From contig JAIPJY010000012.1 of assembly GCA_021733925.1 (NCBI GenBank), positions 79,036 through 143,035 of the forward strand: a DNA stretch of 64,000 bases. Direction: 5' to 3'. Under the pieces are notes generated by a model. That model was given only the letters and a program-made list of their open reading frames with translations, did not search any database and had not been told where the DNA came from. Shown here piece by piece: positions 43,568 through 52,293 of the stretch. The DNA comes from Prosthecobacter sp. Its GTDB lineage: Bacteria > Verrucomicrobiota > Verrucomicrobiia > Verrucomicrobiales > Verrucomicrobiaceae. The translations under genes were made by a program, and so were the position numbers. Position 1 is the stretch's first letter; each line of letters starts with the position of its first letter.

Positions 43568-45046
43568 ATGCTTCCCGAATCCCTCAGCACCCGACTCAGC
43601 CGCAGTGTGTCGGCAGATTTTTTCCGCCCCCTCGCACGGCCTTCCGCGCCGGTGTACGTGGACTGCGCGGACCGTCTGGTCGAGGAAGCCGGTGAAGCCG
43701 GCAGGCTATCCCAGCGCGAAACCAACGAGATCATTCGCGAAGTCATCGCCCGCCATCCACTCTCCCTGCTGGCTGACGACGAGGGCGCGGCTTTACGGGA
43801 TGCACGGCAGCGTGCAGGCCAGTTTTTCAACCGCCTCATCGCCGCTGGCTGGCTGGAAGATCAGACCCTCGGCCTGCATGAGCGCTGGGCCGTCATCACC
43901 CCCGGCCTGCGCCCCCTCCTGCGCATGCTACGTGACCTCGCCGAGGATCGCGTCGCCGAACTCAAAACCTTCGCCGACACCCTGCGCGGCCTCTGCCAGA
44001 CCCTGGAGGAGCGCGGCGTGCTCGACCCCGTGCTCAAGCAACCGGATCAACTCCGCTCCACCGTCACCGATCTTTCCCAGCGCCTCGAACGCGCCATCGA
44101 GCAGCTTCATGCCGTCGAAAAAATCGTCACCAGCTTCGAGCAGCGCCAGCGGCAGAGCGCCACCGCCGCCGACACCCTGAGCCTCCTCTATGAGGAATTC
44201 GGCCAGGGCCAGCACATGGTCTGCTACGATGCCCTGCGCCGTGGCGGCCTGCTCATGCGCATCGAACAAGCCCGCAGCACCATCGCAGAGCGCCAGGACG
44301 ATCCGCTCATGCGCGAACGCCTCTCCGAAGGCCTGCGCGAGCACTACGGCTACGACTCCACCGAGTCCTACGACCTCGCCGTCTCCCTCCTCACCCGCCT
44401 CGACCGCGATCTCGGCGGCCTGAAACGCCGTGCCGAAGCCATCGACCTGCGCATGGCCGCCTTCAACCGCCTCAGCCAGCAGCGCTACCGTTACCAGACC
44501 GAACTGCGCGGCCGCCGTCCGGAGATCATCAAAGCCTACTGCGATTCCATCAACACCGCCCACGCCGGCGGTCGCTTCTCCGAACTCGGCGCCAAGCCCG
44601 CCGACTTCGCACCCCGCTGTGTCGAGACCCGCTTCTTCTTCGGCACCGAATCCCTCTACAAACCCCGCCGCACCAAAGCCCCCGTCGACCTCACCTTCGG
44701 CCAAAGCGGTGCCGTCAAACAAAGCGAAGACGACGTCCTCGCCGCCTGGAAAGAGCGCCAACGCCTCGCCCTCACCCCACAGCGCGCTGCCCGCCTCGTC
44801 GCCAGGCTCATCCCCGCCAAAAAAGGCACCGCCACCACCGAAGACATCCACCTCGAAACCACCGACGACCTCCTCGATCTCCTCGCCGTCGTGGCCTACG
44901 AACACGCCCCCGCCCTCGCCGGCAAACGCATCCGCTGGAGCGTGGACGGTCTCCGCCGCCGCAACGGCCTGGAACCTCACATCATTGAGCACGACACTCA
45001 TGCCGGCCATCGCATTGAGAGGTTTTCAGTTCAGCGGGAGAGCTGA
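43568..45046 (+). CDS. jetA: Wadjet system subunit JetA
   Basis: 492 aa from ATG 43568 (MLPESLSTRLSRS); an earlier frame extension of 58 codons has shadow-like composition and was rejected. The sequence has a winged-helix-type N-terminus (ETNEIIREVIARHP, FFNRLIAAGWLEDQ) then long helices (VTDLSQRLERAIEQLHAVEKI) as in the kleisin-like JetA/MukF-type subunits. JetA joins the heads of the JetC dimer in the loop-extruding complex that finds and cuts plasmid DNA. Assignment rests on this fold and on the downstream JetB, JetC and JetD; subtype I/II/III is not decided by eye. The next Wadjet gene is 2 kb away. Confidence 0.82.
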   Translation: MLPESLSTRLSRSVSADFFRPLARPSAPVYVDCADRLVEEAGEAGRLSQRETNEIIREVIARHPLSLLADDEGAALRDARQRAGQFFNRLIAAGWLEDQTLGLHERWAVITPGLRPLLRMLRDLAEDRVAELKTFADTLRGLCQTLEERGVLDPVLKQPDQLRSTVTDLSQRLERAIEQLHAVEKIVTSFEQRQRQSATAADTLSLLYEEFGQGQHMVCYDALRRGGLLMRIEQARSTIAERQDDPLMRERLSEGLREHYGYDSTESYDLAVSLLTRLDRDLGGLKRRAEAIDLRMAAFNRLSQQRYRYQTELRGRRPEIIKAYCDSINTAHAGGRFSELGAKPADFAPRCVETRFFFGTESLYKPRRTKAPVDLTFGQSGAVKQSEDDVLAAWKERQRLALTPQRAARLVARLIPAKKGTATTEDIHLETTDDLLDLLAVVAYEHAPALAGKRIRWSVDGLRRRNGLEPHIIEHDTHAGHRIERFSVQRES

Positions 45047-45066
45047 GGCAAGACCCTAACTTTAAA

Positions 45067-45336
45067 ATGGCAAATCTGACGCCATCAACTCCAGACCTCC
45101 AGCGAGCAATCCGTAGGGAGAAAGTGCTACGTGCGCGATCCATGAGCGAAGAAGAGCGCCTTGTAGCCGCACTGGACCAAATCGAACTCGCGTTTGCGTG
45201 GATGATGGAAGGAGTGAGACAAGAATCCCCAAGCATTACGAATGAGCAGGCCCGCCAAATCCTCGCCGAACGACTGGACCGCCAGCGCCGCCGGGAAAAT
45301 CACGGTCTTTTTGTTCCTGCCATCACAAGCGCTTGA
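45067..45336 (+). CDS. Small hypothetical protein inside the Wadjet locus
   Basis: 89 aa, 20 bases after jetA. A helical, charged protein (IRREKVLRARSMSEEERLVAAL, QARQILAERLDRQRRRENHG). TAACTT lies 4 bases before its ATG. It resembles the short helical genes that precede nucleotidyltransferase or other toxin-like genes in Planctomycetes and Verrucomicrobia, but its usual partner is absent. It may be a leftover of an inserted two-gene cassette, or an accessory of Wadjet. No function is assigned. Confidence 0.5.
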   Translation: MANLTPSTPDLQRAIRREKVLRARSMSEEERLVAALDQIELAFAWMMEGVRQESPSITNEQARQILAERLDRQRRRENHGLFVPAITSA

Positions 45337-45632
45337 TGAAAAGCTTCTGATCTCGCGGCATAATTCAGCTATTATTGAGACTTGCATCACAGACTCACAT
45401 CCTTGTCTTGAAGGCCAACGGCCTTCCGTAATATAGCCCAGGGGTGCCGAGCTTTAGCGAGTGCTCCCCTGGGTTCGGGTAGCCAATCCGGGAAGCAAAC
45501 CCAGCGCCTCTCCACACGACGCCGGGCACCAGCAGCGTCTGCTCCGACATTGCGCCGCAGGGGGCTGTGTCTTGCGTCCTGTGTCCCGCGCGGTCCAAGT
45601 CCTCCGGCTCCAGATTTCACACTCCCTTGACG
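45337..45632. repeat. Non-coding REP-like element between jetA and jetB
   Basis: No convincing gene here. Hairpin AAGGCC-AAC-GGCCTT lies at 45411-45425, and an imperfect palindrome beginning CCCAGGGG (45437-45444) and ending CCCCTGGG (45466-45473) follows, with loop core GAGCTTTAGCGAG. Downstream are GC-rich stretches with short open frames on the minus strand whose peptides look like translated repeat DNA (PGVVWRGAGF type). This is typical of intergenic repeat families in this phylum; the exact family cannot be named without a genome-wide search. Confidence 0.5.
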
Positions 45633-46934
45633 TCACTCTATTGCGCAAGCGTCAATAAGTGTGCTTACACGAAAGCCCGTCTGCGTGATCTCAATGAACT
45701 CTTTGGAATCCGGATGGTAACGCCAAGGCTTGACCTGCGGGTCCGTCAGCAAACAATCACCGGACTTGATGTCCCACACCGTCGTGCCGTCATTATCATG
45801 TACGGCAAACAGATACTGGTCGAAAAAGAACGACTCCGTCAGCCTGCGCGGCGGCCATGCGCCGGACATCCGCACCTTGGGGCCTGGGAACCATTGCAAT
45901 TGCTTCCCGTCACGAACATCAATCAAGACCGCTGCAGGCACCATCCATTCTTCATCCCCCCAGCCCCAAGAAGCCAGCGTAAAGTTGTTGATCCAACACA
46001 CAGGTTCGTCCCAAGCTTCTCGGCATGCCAAATCACGGTACGTTGGGCCGTCTTCTGATTCCCACTCATTATTCAACCACGCCGGCAGATTCCATGCTCG
46101 TAGAAATCCCATGGGATGCCAAACCCAGCCATTATCGACGACAAATTGCTGATCGGGCGAGACGCACAGACCGCCATGGAAGTAATCGAGGTAGTGAGGC
46201 GGCCTCTCTTTGTTCACATAGCAAGTGGGCCCGCGTTCGCTAAGCACCTTCCCTGTCGCAGGATCATAAAGATCCAGCCGGTTCCAATCACTGGCTGCGA
46301 TCAAATAGGTTCGATCTTCATTCCGGAAAAAAGCGACCGGAAAGTGACTGTTTTCACAATGGTAGTCACCTCGTGAAAGCTTGCTGATGATCTTGCCAGT
46401 CTTCACATTGACCAATGCGGCATTGGGACCTGAAGCTTGGGATACGACAGCAAACTCATTGTCTGGCGAGATGCAGAAACCCGTTTCACCCGTGATCTCG
46501 AAACCCAGATCTTCCAGCGGCACCGAGGCGAGGATTTTGGTCTCCTGCGTTGAAAATAAAACCAGTCTGCCAGTAGTGGACAAGGCCTGCCAGCAAGTCG
46601 GCCTGCCCAGAACTGGACGAATATCCACAAAAGAGATAGGGGCATCTTCGAGCTCCAAATCGCGAGCGGAAAAGCTTAAACCACTTTGCCTATGTTTGAT
46701 CTCCGGACTTCCGCAGATGCCTCTCCAGTAAATTGTGTCCCGATTCTTAGCCAGCCACTCCTTCGTGGCTGGCAACCAGGGCTCCGGGGCAGAGGGGTAG
46801 CTCTTGGCGCAGTCCTCGCACGTCCAGTTCAAATCCTTTCCGTAGCCCGTGAACCACGCAAATCTATATCTATATCCATTTGGTGCTTCCTCCGCCAAAT
46901 GTCGGCAAATGAATTGCGGATCGTCACTGTACAT
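45633..46934 (-). CDS. Beta-propeller hypothetical protein, antisense to the Wadjet genes
   Basis: 433 aa from ATG 46934 (MYSDDPQFICRH); an ATG at 46994 would add 20 residues. Repeating units such as LVLFSTQETKILASV, GFCISPDNEFAVVSQ, ALVNVKTGKIISKL, YLIAASDWNRLDLYDPATGKV, and GGLCVSPDQQFVVDNG form a WD40/YVTN-like propeller. There is no signal peptide. The base composition is lower in GC than jetA and jetB and the gene points the opposite way, between them. Such propellers are found as repeated orphan genes in Verrucomicrobia. Link to Wadjet is not shown. Confidence 0.6.
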   Translation of the reverse strand: MYSDDPQFICRHLAEEAPNGYRYRFAWFTGYGKDLNWTCEDCAKSYPSAPEPWLPATKEWLAKNRDTIYWRGICGSPEIKHRQSGLSFSARDLELEDAPISFVDIRPVLGRPTCWQALSTTGRLVLFSTQETKILASVPLEDLGFEITGETGFCISPDNEFAVVSQASGPNAALVNVKTGKIISKLSRGDYHCENSHFPVAFFRNEDRTYLIAASDWNRLDLYDPATGKVLSERGPTCYVNKERPPHYLDYFHGGLCVSPDQQFVVDNGWVWHPMGFLRAWNLPAWLNNEWESEDGPTYRDLACREAWDEPVCWINNFTLASWGWGDEEWMVPAAVLIDVRDGKQLQWFPGPKVRMSGAWPPRRLTESFFFDQYLFAVHDNDGTTVWDIKSGDCLLTDPQVKPWRYHPDSKEFIEITQTGFRVSTLIDACAIE

Positions 46935-47056
46935 CGTCAGAATTAAAGCGGCTGCCCGGCTGCGCCCCAAGGATAAAATGCTCTCGTGGAACAATAGCGA
47001 ATTATCGCGAGCCCAAGGTTGAAGCGCGAAAGGCTCTCTTCATCGTCCACTCCCCC

Positions 47057-47710
47057 ATGTCCGCCTCCACCTCCGATCCTCTCTGGCCGCGCTCCTTTTG
47101 GAGTGACGTACCGGATGCTGACCGCGCCGCGCTGCGCGAGGTGCTGGCGGAACTGCTCGGCCGTGGCGTGCTACTCGGCGATGAAGGCAGCGGACGCGAA
47201 CTCTACATGCTGGCTCGCGATCACTACCGCACCCACGTGGAGGACTACCTCGCACCTCTCGCGCTGGAACTGATCGTCGATGACGAAAATTCGCTGCTGC
47301 AGGCCAGACCGCGCACGGAATCCTGCCTGCTGCTCGCTCGTTTTGATAAGGACGAGACCCTCGTGCTCCTCGCACTGTGGCGTCTGTACGATGATGAAAT
47401 CAGCACCGGCAGCCAGGAGGCCGTCATCGTCACCGTGGATCAGCTCTGGGCCGCGCTGAAAGTCTATTTCGACAAAGTCGCCACGCCGGAAAAATCTCAG
47501 ATCGAGTCCTGCCTCGTGCGTCTGCGCCGGCATCGCCTCGTGCGCACGCTCAAACCCGAAGGCATGACGCAGGCCGGAGAAATGCAGATCGAAATCCTGC
47601 CCAGTCTCTCGCGTGTGATCCCCTTTGATGACATCGCCGCATGGCAGGCACGCGTAGAAACATTTCAGCCGCCCAAAGACGACAGTGACGTTGAGGAGGT
47701 GCCCGCATGA
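47057..47710 (+). CDS. jetB: Wadjet system subunit JetB (DUF4194)
   Basis: 217 aa. LREVLAELLGRGVLLGDEGSG, YLAPLALELIVDDENSLLQAR, ESCLLLARFDKDETLVLLALW, and the winged-helix-like C-terminus (VRLRRHRLVRTL) match DUF4194/JetB, the MukE-like subunit. It bridges JetA and JetC. The GTG/ATG architecture is standard, and its stop overlaps jetC by 4 bases (ATGA). The 122 bases upstream separate it from the reverse-oriented propeller gene and must hold its own promoter, since jetA's operon is blocked. Confidence 0.85.
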   Translation: MSASTSDPLWPRSFWSDVPDADRAALREVLAELLGRGVLLGDEGSGRELYMLARDHYRTHVEDYLAPLALELIVDDENSLLQARPRTESCLLLARFDKDETLVLLALWRLYDDEISTGSQEAVIVTVDQLWAALKVYFDKVATPEKSQIESCLVRLRRHRLVRTLKPEGMTQAGEMQIEILPSLSRVIPFDDIAAWQARVETFQPPKDDSDVEEVPA

Positions 47711-50700
47711 GCCAGTCGCGCATCACCTTGAGCCGCATTCTCGCCGTCAACTGGTACGGCTATCGTCAGATCATCGATGTTTCCGGCCTGTCGCTGATCA
47801 CCGGCGCCAACGGCAGCGGCAAAAGCGCCCTGCTCGACCTCATTCAGTTCGTCATGCTGGGCGAGCAACAGAGCAAGTTCAACAAAGCCGCTGCAGGTGC
47901 GGGCAGCGGTCGCAGCCTGCGTGGCTACTGCCTCTGCGACACCAACACCACAGGCCGCGACGGCCACGAGCGCTACCTGCGCCCCAGCAGCGTCACACTC
48001 GCTGCACTCGAGTTCACCTGGCCCACGCAGCCCGGCGAAGAGGAGCCACGCCGTGAGACCTGGGGCGCACGCATCGAGTACGAAAGCCCCACGGCCAAGC
48101 CTTCGACCATCTGGTTCTGCGCCGGTCGCCGCTTAGCGTGGCAGGACTTCCTCAACAGCGAAGCCGGACCGCAGGCCATGCAATTCCTCCCCGAGGACGA
48201 GTTCCGCACCCGCGTGAAGCGCGAGCTCGACGGCGACGTGTGGGACCGCCAAAAAGCCTACCTCGATGAGATGGCCATGCGCAGCCACCTCGGCTTCGAT
48301 CCCGAGCAAATGGGCAAGACCCTCCCTCGCGCCATGGCCTTCGAACCGGAGAGCAACTTCGAAAAATTCGTGCGCGAATTCCTCCTCGAACCCGGCATGC
48401 CCGACGTGAAGGCCGTGAAAGCCAGCGTCGATGCCCACCGCCGCGCGCAGGAGCGGCTGGAGAAAATGCATGACCAGCTAGAGCGCCTGAAACGCATCTC
48501 CACGCATCATCAGGACTGGATCAACTCAAAGCGCGAATCCGCCCTCTACACCCACCTCAGCGATGCCTTGAAGCACGAGGAAGCGCTTGAAAATCTCCAG
48601 CGCAGCCGCGCCGAGCTGGACGAAAAACAGGCGGACTACGAGGACAATCGCAAAACCCACGAGCAAACCCTCGAAGAGCGTGACCGCCTGCGCCGCTCGG
48701 TGGAAGCAGCCCGTGCAGCTCTGGGCGACAAAGCCGTGCGCATGGAGGAAAACGACCGCCGCCGCCGCGAGTTGTCCAAGGAGATCAGCCGCCTTGAAGC
48801 CGCCGCCACAAGCCTGCATGACCAGATCCGCTCCCACCTGCGCCACTGGCAGGACTGGACACTGCACGCCGCTCGTCTGGGCCTGCAAGACACCGCCGAT
48901 GCCTCCGCCGCCATCTCCGGCATGCAGAGCAAAGACGAGAGCAAGTCTCTCGCCGCCGCGCGTGAATCCTCCCATGCCTTCATCAAACTACGGGACGAAG
49001 CCATGGAACAGCTGCGCCCCGTCGAAGCTCGCCTGAATGATCACGAGATGCGCAAGTCCGCGCTGCACAAAGACCTCACTCAGCTCCGCGAAGGCCAGGC
49101 CTCCCCTTCTCCTCTGCTGAACGCTCTGCTCTCCCGCGGTCAGAAAGCCGTCGCATTGGGCCGTGTCGTGGAAGTGAAGCCCACGGCGGAAAAATGGTGG
49201 CCCCTCCTGGAGACCGTGCTCGGCATGAACCGCCGTGCCGTCATTCCCGAAGACTTCCGCGCCGCGTGGGATCAGGCTCAGCAGACACCGAGCCCGAACG
49301 AACTGCTCATCCATCCCGAGGAAGCCGCCAAAACCACCGCGAAAATCGAAAAAGGCTCCCTGCGCGAAATGCTGGAGACCCAGCATGAAGTGGCGGGCAA
49401 AGTGCTCGATCACCTGCTCGGCGGCATCGTCGCCGTAAACAAAGCCTCGCAGCTCGACAAGCACGAACGCGCCCTGTCACTCGACGGCTGGTTCAAAGAC
49501 CCGCCGCGTCGCCTGCGCCTCACGCCCGAAAAAGAACTCACCCTCGGCGAGGAAGGCCTGCGCCGTCTCCGCGATGTGCGTGAAAACGAACTTCGCGAAA
49601 CCGATGCCGTCATCGAAGAAGTGCGCCAGGATCGCGATGATCTCCGCGCCTTCGTCAATCGCGGCATGGAGTGGCGTCTCGACCGCTTCAATGTACCAGA
49701 AGGCGCAGACGAAGTGCCTCTGCTGCCCAAGCTGCGCAGAGAACTCGGTGAACTCCAGGCCACCTGGGATCTGCTCGCCACACCGGACAACGTAAAGGCA
49801 ATGGAAAACCTCCGCGTGGAAAACGCCTCGCTGGAAGGCATTCACGAGCGCATCGGCAGTCTCAAAGCCGCCATCACCGCCTTCGAACTCGCCAAGACCC
49901 GGCTCGAAGAATCCATCAGCAAAGACATCTTCCAGGAGGAGCAGACCCGCATCGCCCGCCAGGCCTCGCGAACACTCGTGCGAGGCACGTCGGACGATGA
50001 CATCACAGCGCGTATCAACGCCGAGCGGCAGAAATCGACCTCCTGGCGCAAATCCATCGAGATGGCCGCCACACTCGCCGTCCAGCTCGACACCCATGCG
50101 CTGGAGGCCCGCCGCCTGCGCGATGAGCATCGCCGCGAACTCGTCACCGTTCACGCTGATCTCAGCGATGCCCTCGATGCGGACGCCGAGGACAACGACG
50201 CCTACGACAAGCGCCGCGAAGATCTCGAAACCCACGAATTGGAGCGCTACAAGTCCGCCGCCCTCGAAGCCAAGCGCGAGTGGGAAGACCGCCTGCAGCA
50301 TCAAGTTCTCGATGTGCTCCGCGAAAAACTCAGCGAAGCCGACCGCACCAAGCGCGAGCTGAACCGCGCCATGGATCACGAGATCGGCGGCTGGCGCTAC
50401 CAGCTCACCAGCCGCGCCGACAAAGCCCACACCGCCATCTGGACGCTCGTCGAAAAAGGCCTGCCTAGTGGTTCCGAGATGGAGCTCTTCAACGCCGCCG
50501 GTCGCGAAGACATCGAGCGTGCCAAGAACGAGCTCATGGCCGCCATCGACGCCGCCGACAATCCTGAAGACAAGCGCCACCAGCGAGCCCTGGACTACCG
50601 CTACTACCATCACTGGGACATCGAAGCCAAGCCCGCAGGTCGCGGCGATGCCGCTGCCATCAGCTTGAACAAAAGCGCCAAGAAACAAAGTGGTGGCGAA

Positions 50701-51045
50701 AACCAGGCCCCCTTCTTTGTCGCCACCCTCGCCGCCTTCCGTCGCGTCTATGATCTCGGCCGCCGCGACGACCCGCAAAACCTCGGCCTCGTCGTCATGG
50801 ACGAAGCCTTCAGCAAGCTCAGCGGCGACCGCATTGACGACTGCCTCGCCATGGCCCGAAACTTCGGCCTGCAGCTCATCATGGCCTTCCCCGAAGACCG
50901 CCTGCCCACCATGTTCCAGCACGCCGACACCGTCGTGCAATGCCGCGTCGAACGCACCTACGATGAAACCAGCGAGCAGATTCAAAACATCGAAAACTGG
51001 GTCGTTCGCGTCGAAGGCTCACGCCTTGCAGAACTGATGGAATGA
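47707..51045 (+). CDS. jetC: Wadjet system SMC-like ATPase JetC
   Basis: 1112 aa. Walker A GANGSGKS is at residues 33-40; two long coiled coils flank a hinge region around 430-560 (ALGRVVEVKPTAEKWWPLLETVLG); the ABC signature SGGE is at 995-998; Walker B LVVMDE ends in Asp1032/Glu1033. This is the MukB/SMC-like motor of Wadjet. In studied systems it extrudes DNA loops and, with JetD, cleaves small circular plasmids. All ATPase residues are present, so the gene looks functional. Its stop overlaps jetD by 4 bases. Confidence 0.92.
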   Translation: MSQSRITLSRILAVNWYGYRQIIDVSGLSLITGANGSGKSALLDLIQFVMLGEQQSKFNKAAAGAGSGRSLRGYCLCDTNTTGRDGHERYLRPSSVTLAALEFTWPTQPGEEEPRRETWGARIEYESPTAKPSTIWFCAGRRLAWQDFLNSEAGPQAMQFLPEDEFRTRVKRELDGDVWDRQKAYLDEMAMRSHLGFDPEQMGKTLPRAMAFEPESNFEKFVREFLLEPGMPDVKAVKASVDAHRRAQERLEKMHDQLERLKRISTHHQDWINSKRESALYTHLSDALKHEEALENLQRSRAELDEKQADYEDNRKTHEQTLEERDRLRRSVEAARAALGDKAVRMEENDRRRRELSKEISRLEAAATSLHDQIRSHLRHWQDWTLHAARLGLQDTADASAAISGMQSKDESKSLAAARESSHAFIKLRDEAMEQLRPVEARLNDHEMRKSALHKDLTQLREGQASPSPLLNALLSRGQKAVALGRVVEVKPTAEKWWPLLETVLGMNRRAVIPEDFRAAWDQAQQTPSPNELLIHPEEAAKTTAKIEKGSLREMLETQHEVAGKVLDHLLGGIVAVNKASQLDKHERALSLDGWFKDPPRRLRLTPEKELTLGEEGLRRLRDVRENELRETDAVIEEVRQDRDDLRAFVNRGMEWRLDRFNVPEGADEVPLLPKLRRELGELQATWDLLATPDNVKAMENLRVENASLEGIHERIGSLKAAITAFELAKTRLEESISKDIFQEEQTRIARQASRTLVRGTSDDDITARINAERQKSTSWRKSIEMAATLAVQLDTHALEARRLRDEHRRELVTVHADLSDALDADAEDNDAYDKRREDLETHELERYKSAALEAKREWEDRLQHQVLDVLREKLSEADRTKRELNRAMDHEIGGWRYQLTSRADKAHTAIWTLVEKGLPSGSEMELFNAAGREDIERAKNELMAAIDAADNPEDKRHQRALDYRYYHHWDIEAKPAGRGDAAAISLNKSAKKQSGGENQAPFFVATLAAFRRVYDLGRRDDPQNLGLVVMDEAFSKLSGDRIDDCLAMARNFGLQLIMAFPEDRLPTMFQHADTVVQCRVERTYDETSEQIQNIENWVVRVEGSRLAELME

Positions 51046-52244
51046 AATGGCTGGCCCAACTGCACCAAGACTGGATGGCCGCCCGGAAACGGCGGGTGAC
51101 GTCCGCAGTGCAGCCCTTTCGTCGTGATTGGGAGCAGCTTCTGGAAGACGCCGGCATTCGTTCAGCAGAAGACCAGCAGACCGCTCTTCGTGAGGCCCAG
51201 CAGCTTGCCAAATTTCAACTCATCCCTCGCAAGCGAAACCCACGCTTCATCGACAAGATCATCGTGCCATTGGAGTCAGAAGCCTGGCTGCACGAACAGT
51301 TCGGCACCCAACCCGGCGCAGCGGCACAGCAGCAGGCTCTTGAAGTCGTGCAGACGTGGTCACTGAAAACACATCCCCTCATACCGGAAACTTGGACCCA
51401 ACTTTGCCACCACTTAAAAACTGCATTCAGCATTCCACGAGTGCTCGAACCCTTCCGCTGGCTGGAGCCAATCCGTGTGAATGAACTGCTGACCCTGCTC
51501 TTCCAAATCACCAGCCGCGAATGGCCCACCGGCACGCTGATTCGCGATGCAAGCACGCATCTCGGCTACGACTCCAAACATCTCGAATCCCAGCAAAGCT
51601 TCCTCGAACGCGCCCTGGAAGCGCTCTTCGGTCGTGAGACACCGCTGGAGGCTGTCGGCATTCAGACGAGCAACAGCACACTCCATTACTGCGGTCCGCT
51701 GGTGCTGCATTTCGAAGATCACGCAAAGCCGCTCGACCTCCGCTTCGAATCTACTCTGTCCGTCGCAGAGCTGGAGCACGCCACTCACATCACCACCACC
51801 GCCCAGCGCCTCCTCACCGTCGAGAATCGCAAAACCACCTTCCTGCAGCTCGCACATGCGGATGCGCAGCGCAGCACCTTGATCGTCGCCACCTCCTTCC
51901 CCACGCAGGCGGTGAAGCTCCTGCTGCAAAAGCTGCCACCTGCTCTTCCCCACTACCATTTCGGCGACACCGACCCCAGCGGCTGGGACATCCTGCGCAG
52001 ACTGCGCGAGATTTCCCCTGCCCCCGTGCAGCCCATTCACATGGCATGGCGGCCCGCCGCTCAATCAACACCACTGACCCAGCGCGGCACCCAGATCATC
52101 GACCGACTTCTGGCAGATCCCCGCATGGCAGACTGCCACGCACCTCTGCAGGCCATGCGAAACTCCGGCACGAAAGGTGACTTCGAACAGGAATCGCTCG
52201 GCCGGCCCACTTTGCCGGAGTGGCCGTTTTATGAGTTCGCATGA
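51042..52244 (+). CDS. jetD: Wadjet system Toprim nuclease JetD
   Basis: 400 aa. The N-terminal half is a DUF3322-type arm and winged helix; the C-terminal half is a Toprim domain: the Glu in TVENRKT (E261) and D-x-D in FGDTDPSGWD (D309, D311), the metal ligands of the Toprim active site. JetD cuts the plasmid after the SMC motor has trapped it. Residues needed for cleavage are all seen. It follows jetC with a 4-base overlap, which closes the jetBCD operon. Confidence 0.9.
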   Translation: MKWLAQLHQDWMAARKRRVTSAVQPFRRDWEQLLEDAGIRSAEDQQTALREAQQLAKFQLIPRKRNPRFIDKIIVPLESEAWLHEQFGTQPGAAAQQQALEVVQTWSLKTHPLIPETWTQLCHHLKTAFSIPRVLEPFRWLEPIRVNELLTLLFQITSREWPTGTLIRDASTHLGYDSKHLESQQSFLERALEALFGRETPLEAVGIQTSNSTLHYCGPLVLHFEDHAKPLDLRFESTLSVAELEHATHITTTAQRLLTVENRKTTFLQLAHADAQRSTLIVATSFPTQAVKLLLQKLPPALPHYHFGDTDPSGWDILRRLREISPAPVQPIHMAWRPAAQSTPLTQRGTQIIDRLLADPRMADCHAPLQAMRNSGTKGDFEQESLGRPTLPEWPFYEFA

Positions 52245-52293
52245 CTGGAACGCCAGTTGACCCGGAGGCTCTGAGGGCGGACGATCTGACACC

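Noticed and set aside
45387-45658. Three overlapping short frames between jetA and the propeller gene
   Set aside because: Peptides overlap in several frames across palindromic DNA and look like translated repeat sequence, not genes.
49477-50985. 502-codon minus-strand frame inside jetC
   Set aside because: Phe/Gly/Glu-rich complement of the coiled coil; jetC has intact Walker A, SGGE and Walker B.
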